From positions 1 through 37,003 of the forward strand of contig JAUNPP010000014.1 in NCBI GenBank assembly GCA_030536685.1: a stretch of DNA of 37,003 bases. The letters run 5' to 3'. Numbering within the stretch: position 1 is the stretch's first letter; every line of letters starts with the position of its first letter. The translations under genes and the position numbers were made by a program. The notes under the pieces are model-generated. The model did not search any database. It had not been told where the DNA came from and worked only from the letters and a program-made list of their open reading frames with translations. Positions 32,055-37,003 of this stretch are shown one piece after another. The stretch is from Lachnospiraceae bacterium. GTDB lineage: Bacteria; Bacillota; Clostridia; Lachnospirales; Lachnospiraceae.

Positions 32055-34556
32055 GTGATGCCGGAATATGGGAATTGGAAAAAGGTTCGCAGAATTGGGC
32101 GGGGCTCTTTTGGTACAGTATATGAGATTGAGCAAAAAGATACATTAGGGTTTTTAACAAGATCTGCTTTAAAGGTGATCTATATTCCGCAGACGGAAAC
32201 ATACATTGAAGAGCTGCGGAGCGAGCATCAAAGTGAGGAATATATTAAGAAATACTTCTATGATATGGCGTTAACCGTTATAAAGGAAGTAAAACTGATG
32301 GATAAGGTGAAGGGTCATACGAATGTTGTTGGTTATCTGGATCATGAAGCCAGACTCTGTGAGGATGGAATCAGCTGGGAGATTCTGATCCGAATGGAAC
32401 TGCTGACCCCTCTGCGTGAATATTCGCGAAAGAATAAAATAACCAGGAAAAATGTAATTGAACTGGGAATTGCGATTTGCAATGCTTTGGAGCTTTGCCA
32501 GAAATATAAAATTATCCATCGTGATATTAAACCGGGAAATATACTGGTAACAGAAGATGGAGAATATAAATTAAGCGATTTTGGTATTGCCAGAAGTGTT
32601 TCAGAGGATGAAAGTATGGCAAGTATGTCACAAAAGGGAACCTATCCGTATATGGCACCGGAGGTATATCGGGGAAAAGCGTATGGATATAGCGTGGATC
32701 TGTATTCCCTGGGGATTGTGATGTATCAGCTGTTAAATTATAATCGTGATCCGTTTTTGCCGGTTTATCCGAAACCGATTTATCATGGTGACCGGGAAGC
32801 GGCTCTGCAGTTTCGAATGCAGGGCAGACCCCTTCCTCTTCCCGCACAGGATCAGTCCCGTCTGGCAGAAATTGTCTTAAAGGCCTGCAGCTTTAATCCA
32901 GAAGACCGTTACTCTAATCCGGGAGAAATGAAGGCAGAATTAAAGGCAATTTTAAATAGTGATACAAATCTGGATATGGTTTTAGACGACATTATAGATG
33001 TACCATCATCCCAATCCTCAGTAACGCCCGAGGATTTAGAAAAAACAGTACCGAAGGAAGCTGTTGAGGTAAAAGAGAAAGCAGACGAAGATTTAGAACA
33101 AACGGCGCCGAAGGAAGCTGGTGAGGTAAAAGCGGAAGAAAACGGTGTTTTCGGAGAAACAGCACCGGCGCACCCGTCGGAGGTAAAAGTGGGAGACAAC
33201 GGGGATGGTAGAGAAACAGGCCCGGAGGAAGATGCTGACTTGTCGGTGAACAGGCTGTTTGAACATGATTTTAAAAGTGCATATGATGATTTTGGCATTA
33301 AAGATAATCTGGGACGTAAAAACGGTTTGAAAGCAGAGGAAGAAGAGGATAGAGAGGAAGAAGAGGATAGCGAGAAAAAAGGGGATAGCGAAGAAGAAAA
33401 AAACAGCGGAACAGACAGTGGAGAGAGGAAAGAAAATAAAAAACTGTCTTTTCTGACCTCATTTTCAGCTTCTTTTCGGAAAAAAGCAATCATAGTTGGG
33501 GCAGCAGCTGTTTTATTAGGAATTACGATAGGGGCTGGCAGGTATGTTGCGACAACAACAAAGGTTCCTGATGTTACGAACATGGCGGTATCAGAAGCGG
33601 AAGATGTTTTAGAGGATGCATCATTGACGGTTTTGCGCATTGAACAGGCTAACTCTGATGAAATTGACAAAGGCAAGGTTATCAAAGCAGAGCACCAGGG
33701 ACAGCGAATTAAGAAAAACAGCGAAATCATTCTGACTGTCAGCAGAGGCGCTAAAATCGTTGTTACGGATAAAAAAGGAACCGAAGGAAGTCAGACGGCC
33801 CAGGAATTGAGCAGCCTTGGGCTGATTGTAAAGACAGACACTGCTTATTCAGAAAAATATGCTGAAGGTAAAGTCATGGAGCAGAGTATAAAACCGAATA
33901 GCAGTGTAGAGGAAGGCGCGGAGATTATTCTGACAATCAGTTTGGGAAAAAAAGCTTTTGAAATAAAAAGCTATACGAAACAGGATTCCGACAAGGTGAA
34001 AAAAACACTGGAAAAACAGGGTTTAAAGGTAACGGTTAAAAATGAATACAGCTCCAAAGTGAAAAAAGGCGCTATTATCCGTCAGTCGGTGAAAGCCGGT
34101 AAAAAAATGTATAGCGGCGACCAGATTACGCTGGTTGTCAGTAAAGGCACTGAACAGGTCAAGGTTCCGTCTCTTGGCGGATTAACAGAGACACAGGCAA
34201 GAGAAAAGCTGAAGGATAGGAAGCTAACACTTAGAATTGCGGATTCTCAATACAGCAGCGTTTCAAAAGGAAAAATCATCAGCCAGATGACAGCTTCAGG
34301 TAAAATGGTGGATGTTGGTTCCAGGATTTCTGTTGTTATCAGCCGTGGATTGGAGCCGGAAACATCTTCCTACAATCCACCGGCTCCTACTCGCCCTGAG
34401 CCTTTGGAGACAACGGCGCCTGTGACCAGAGAAACAACGGCGCCTGTGACCAAAGAAACAACGGCGCCTACGACCAGAGAGACGACAGCTCCCCCTACGC
34501 GTCCGGTACCGGAACCGACTACGTCGAATCCAGGAGAATGGGATGTGGTTAATTAA
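32055..34556 (+). CDS. PASTA-domain serine/threonine protein kinase (PrkC/Stk type)
   Basis: 833 residues. The kinase domain (about 7-290) has GRGSFGTVYE (P-loop), SALKVI (Lys40), HRDIKPGNIL (Asp157), LSDFGIARS, GTYPYMAPEVY and DLYSLGIVMYQLL. An acidic Glu/Lys-rich linker (about 310-470) precedes a membrane segment (about 477-495). Four PASTA-like domains (about 497-770) begin at VPDVTNMAVSEAED and end with VVISRG. A Thr/Pro tail has four eight-residue repeats ETTAPVTR-like. Such kinases sense muropeptides and phosphorylate wall, division and translation proteins. GTG 32055 is nine bases after AGGAG; ATG 32058 is an equally possible start. The usual PrkC neighbours (rlmN, rsgA, rpe) are absent; the partner is the PASTA phosphatase upstream. 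Confidence 0.92.
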   Translation: MMPEYGNWKKVRRIGRGSFGTVYEIEQKDTLGFLTRSALKVIYIPQTETYIEELRSEHQSEEYIKKYFYDMALTVIKEVKLMDKVKGHTNVVGYLDHEARLCEDGISWEILIRMELLTPLREYSRKNKITRKNVIELGIAICNALELCQKYKIIHRDIKPGNILVTEDGEYKLSDFGIARSVSEDESMASMSQKGTYPYMAPEVYRGKAYGYSVDLYSLGIVMYQLLNYNRDPFLPVYPKPIYHGDREAALQFRMQGRPLPLPAQDQSRLAEIVLKACSFNPEDRYSNPGEMKAELKAILNSDTNLDMVLDDIIDVPSSQSSVTPEDLEKTVPKEAVEVKEKADEDLEQTAPKEAGEVKAEENGVFGETAPAHPSEVKVGDNGDGRETGPEEDADLSVNRLFEHDFKSAYDDFGIKDNLGRKNGLKAEEEEDREEEEDSEKKGDSEEEKNSGTDSGERKENKKLSFLTSFSASFRKKAIIVGAAAVLLGITIGAGRYVATTTKVPDVTNMAVSEAEDVLEDASLTVLRIEQANSDEIDKGKVIKAEHQGQRIKKNSEIILTVSRGAKIVVTDKKGTEGSQTAQELSSLGLIVKTDTAYSEKYAEGKVMEQSIKPNSSVEEGAEIILTISLGKKAFEIKSYTKQDSDKVKKTLEKQGLKVTVKNEYSSKVKKGAIIRQSVKAGKKMYSGDQITLVVSKGTEQVKVPSLGGLTETQAREKLKDRKLTLRIADSQYSSVSKGKIISQMTASGKMVDVGSRISVVISRGLEPETSSYNPPAPTRPEPLETTAPVTRETTAPVTKETTAPTTRETTAPPTRPVPEPTTSNPGEWDVVN
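34407..34502 (+). repeat. Four 24-bp repeats encoding the kinase tail
   Basis: Four in-frame units encode ETTAPVTR, ETTAPVTK, ETTAPTTR and ETTAPPTR. The Thr/Pro-rich tail follows the last PASTA domain and resembles a wall-spanning or wall-associated stalk. Confidence 0.8.
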
Positions 34557-34578
34557 CAAAAATTTCAGCGCTATTCCT

Positions 34579-34650
34579 ATCACTGGTATATCCTTGCATA
34601 GATGGTTAAATTCATAGCTGATTGTGTAAGGATATACTAAATGTGGTGAT
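34579..34650. other. Long-range inverted repeat before the lipase-like gene
   Basis: ATCAC-N3-TATATCCTT (34579-34595) faces AAGGATATA (34628-34636) and GTGAT (34646-34650) across a 32-base loop. It lies in the 132-base gap before the last gene. It may be a regulator site; no T-run follows. Confidence 0.45.
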
Positions 34651-34688
34651 ATAGATAGAAATTTAAATGAAAGGATAAGGTAAACAAA

Positions 34689-36983
34689 ATGAAAAAAAGA
34701 GGTCTGGCATTATTGCTTATTATGGCAATGACGCTTTCGCTTCTTGCTCCGATGGGACAGGTATCAAAGGTATCTGCCGCAGAAGCAGGCGAAATCACAA
34801 ACAGCGTAGGAGAGTTTTATTACGCATCAGAACAGTATACTGCGAAGGATTATCCGGCAACTTATTATTATTCTGATGGCTATTTTTCAGAAACAGCTTA
34901 CAATTATCAGGATAGTCTTGCAACAATGTCAATGTGTCTTGCACTTTCGGCATTCAGAAGCAACCGCGCGGACAGTTATTCAGAAAAACCTCAGAATCTG
35001 AAAGCATTACTGAAGGCATGCGGTTTTACGAACTTTGCAGCAAACAGTTACTTTACATCAAAACCGGAAAGAGACTCTACTGGTATTGGCTGTGCTTATA
35101 AAAAGATTAAGGCAAATGGAAAAACCTGTACCCTGGTTGTATTGGCTGTTTCCGGCGGTCGTTATGAAGCAGAATGGGGAGGATGCTATGAAATTGGTGA
35201 GTCAGGAGAAGCAGCGTATATCAGATATGGCGCTGATACAGCATTGAGCTATCTGAAGAAATATCTTGCTGACGAAAATATTACCGGAGATATTAAGCTG
35301 TGGACTACAAGTTATGGCATTGGAGCAGGTAAAGTAAATCTGCTTGCGAGCGACCTGGATGATGGTGCTTCTCTTGGAAGCAATATTACGTTAAAACCTG
35401 AAAACTTGTATGCATACTGTTTTGAATCGATTCAGAGTGGATTGGAAAATTATGGGCTTGATGATGGTATTTACAGAAATATTTTCTGTGTGAATAATCC
35501 CTGTGATTTTGTAACGTACATGGCTCCTTCAGAGTATGGATTTGGTAATTTCGGTGTGATTAAAGAATTCCCATCTCCAAATGGAGGATCTCAGTATTCT
35601 ACAAAGAGAAAAGCAATGCTGAAAAAATTAGCAAATCTTGATGGTTCAGATGATTATGTTATTGATGACTTTCAGATGATGAAGATTTCGATTTTGGGCG
35701 ATGGTATGGTAGCTCCCGATACCAGTAAGAATTGGGATCAGGCACAATTTTCAGAGGCATTTGTAAAAGATATAATAAAGGCCAGTGCACCCGACAGAAA
35801 GGATTATGTCAATAAATTTGAATCGGATATGTGCGATCTGATGGCATTATTATTTGGTAATCCGGATGCGAACTGGATGGATTGTCTGTATTATTTTGTC
35901 AATTTGGTGAATGACAATATTTTACCTGTAGGTCTTAACATTGTTCTTGCTAATGAGAGCAAGCTGGTTAGCCTTTATAAGGAATATGCGTTTGAAGCAC
36001 TGGAAAGATCTCATATCACCAATATGACAGATGCAGACGTTACAAAATTCGCGGAGGTATTGGCAAGACTGGCAATTGAATTCGGAAGAGAATATCCGAA
36101 TGAAACTGTAACATTATTTTACAATCTTCCCAGCCTTTTCCAGGCATATTTCCCGCCGGTTAATTTAGCATGGCTGCAGTCTGTAGATGGCAACTATAAC
36201 GGTGTTGGCAGAGATATTACAAAATGTGATGCTTCTCTTTCTAAAACCAGTTATAATTATGATGGAAAGTCAAAAAAACCGTCTGTTAAGGTGACAAACG
36301 GAGGCGTTATTCTGACAAACGGAACCGATTATACGGTTTCTTATGCAAACAATAAAAATGCAGGAACAGCGACTGCTACAATTAAGGGTACCGGCCTTTA
36401 CGAAGGAACGATTAAAAAGAGTTTTAAGATCAATAAAGTAAGCAACACGATTACTGCATCAAGCACTACCAAAACCTATTCTTCCAAGGATAAAAGCTTT
36501 TCTTTGGGGGCAAAGGCAAAAGGCAGCGCAAAATTGAGTTATAAATCCAATAACTCTAATATTAAAGTAAGTTCCAGCGGAAAGGTAACCATAAAGAAAA
36601 AATATATCGGAAAGGCAACCATTACCATTACTTCAGCGGAGACCACAAACTATAAAAAGACATCAAAGAAGATAACGGTAACCGTTAAACCGACTAAAAC
36701 TACATTGGATTCTGTAAAGTCCAATAAGTCAAAGTCATTGACAATCAAATGGAAGAAGAATACCTCTGCATCAGGATATCAGATCTATTTGTCAAGAACA
36801 AAGGATTTCAGTAAAGATACGAAGTCGCTTACCATTAAGAAACAGAGCACAGTTTCGATGACAATAACCGGTTTGGATGGCGGTAAAACCTATTATGTTA
36901 AGATCAGAGGATATAAAACTGTGAAGGATGTGAAATATTATGGTTCCTGGAGCAGTACAAAGAGTAATAAAACTAAGAAATAG
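34689..36983 (+). CDS. Secreted lipase-fold protein with Ig-like and Fn3-like domains, nucleophile apparently lost
   Basis: 764 residues. A signal peptide (1-31, ending SAA) precedes an alpha/beta-hydrolase-like region (about 40-500). There the usual nucleophile elbow VTGYSRGAAVANLL is replaced by TTSYGIGAGKVNLL, with Gly210 where the catalytic Ser should be. Nearby family segments (TCTLVVLAVSGG, NLYAYCFES) are kept. Then come an MBG/Ig-like domain (about 515-585, YNYDGKSKKPSVKV), a bacterial Ig-like domain (about 590-675) and an Fn3-like domain (about 680-760). The C-terminus is Lys-rich with no sorting signal, so it is probably secreted or bound by charge. A binding role or an altered active site is likely. 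The start follows AAAGGATAAGG. The last 20 bases of the window hold nothing recognisable. Confidence 0.78.
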   Translation: MKKRGLALLLIMAMTLSLLAPMGQVSKVSAAEAGEITNSVGEFYYASEQYTAKDYPATYYYSDGYFSETAYNYQDSLATMSMCLALSAFRSNRADSYSEKPQNLKALLKACGFTNFAANSYFTSKPERDSTGIGCAYKKIKANGKTCTLVVLAVSGGRYEAEWGGCYEIGESGEAAYIRYGADTALSYLKKYLADENITGDIKLWTTSYGIGAGKVNLLASDLDDGASLGSNITLKPENLYAYCFESIQSGLENYGLDDGIYRNIFCVNNPCDFVTYMAPSEYGFGNFGVIKEFPSPNGGSQYSTKRKAMLKKLANLDGSDDYVIDDFQMMKISILGDGMVAPDTSKNWDQAQFSEAFVKDIIKASAPDRKDYVNKFESDMCDLMALLFGNPDANWMDCLYYFVNLVNDNILPVGLNIVLANESKLVSLYKEYAFEALERSHITNMTDADVTKFAEVLARLAIEFGREYPNETVTLFYNLPSLFQAYFPPVNLAWLQSVDGNYNGVGRDITKCDASLSKTSYNYDGKSKKPSVKVTNGGVILTNGTDYTVSYANNKNAGTATATIKGTGLYEGTIKKSFKINKVSNTITASSTTKTYSSKDKSFSLGAKAKGSAKLSYKSNNSNIKVSSSGKVTIKKKYIGKATITITSAETTNYKKTSKKITVTVKPTKTTLDSVKSNKSKSLTIKWKKNTSASGYQIYLSRTKDFSKDTKSLTIKKQSTVSMTITGLDGGKTYYVKIRGYKTVKDVKYYGSWSSTKSNKTKK

Positions 36984-37003
36984 CAACTAAGAAACAGTAA
37001 CTA

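Noticed and set aside
35367..35381. GASLG as the lipase nucleophile motif
   Set aside because: It matches GxSxG by letters but lies about 20 residues after the elbow position, in a loop; the aligned elbow is TSYGIGAG.

Overview
The window looks like chromosome from an anaerobic, low-to-mid GC Clostridia, most likely a gut Lachnospiraceae. Supporting this are strong AGGAGG ribosome binding sites, sigma-A promoters, an oxygen-sensitive class III ribonucleotide reductase (nrdD/nrdG), corrinoid-type methyltransferase families (MttB-like, UroD-like), and secreted proteins with BspA-type and Ig-like domains. No tRNA, rRNA, CRISPR array, transposase or phage gene was seen.

Left third (1-10.8 kb): a PucR/CdaR-type regulator broken by one in-frame TGA lies ahead of a UroD-family methyltransferase gene. 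Next is an ECF sigma factor / membrane protein / ABC ATPase / two-permease operon. A 93-bp fragment of a histidine kinase gene follows on the opposite strand. A second ABC cassette comes next (permease, frameshifted small membrane protein, permease, ATPase). Middle (10.8-21 kb): a TetR regulator and an mttB-MFS-mttB operon share a GGTTAACGCGTTAACC-like operator. After a bidirectional terminator, five minus-strand genes follow: an OmpR-type response regulator, its sensor kinase, an unknown membrane-anchored protein, a CwlD-like amidase and a PdaA-like deacetylase. The regulator and amidase promoters share a 14-bp element at the same distance from the -10, which suggests the two-component system controls itself and the wall enzymes.

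Right half (21-37 kb): a BspA-like surface protein, then nrdG, dut, a TPR protein and hflX, then nrdD. The nrdD gene has two NrdR-box-like sites and carries a C-terminal redoxin domain on a repeat linker. Two very large hairpins follow, then a Zn-phospholipase-C-like protein on the minus strand. A membrane PP2C phosphatase with PASTA domains comes next, immediately followed by a PASTA Ser/Thr kinase. The window ends with a secreted lipase-fold protein whose nucleophile serine appears lost.

Most distinctive are the PASTA phosphatase/PASTA kinase pair, the MttB operon without a corrinoid protein, the shared and tandemly copied promoter module of the cell-wall locus, the histidine-kinase fossil, and codon-phased tandem repeats in several proteins. 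None of these is proven novel from sequence alone. Start codons, promoters and operators are read by eye.
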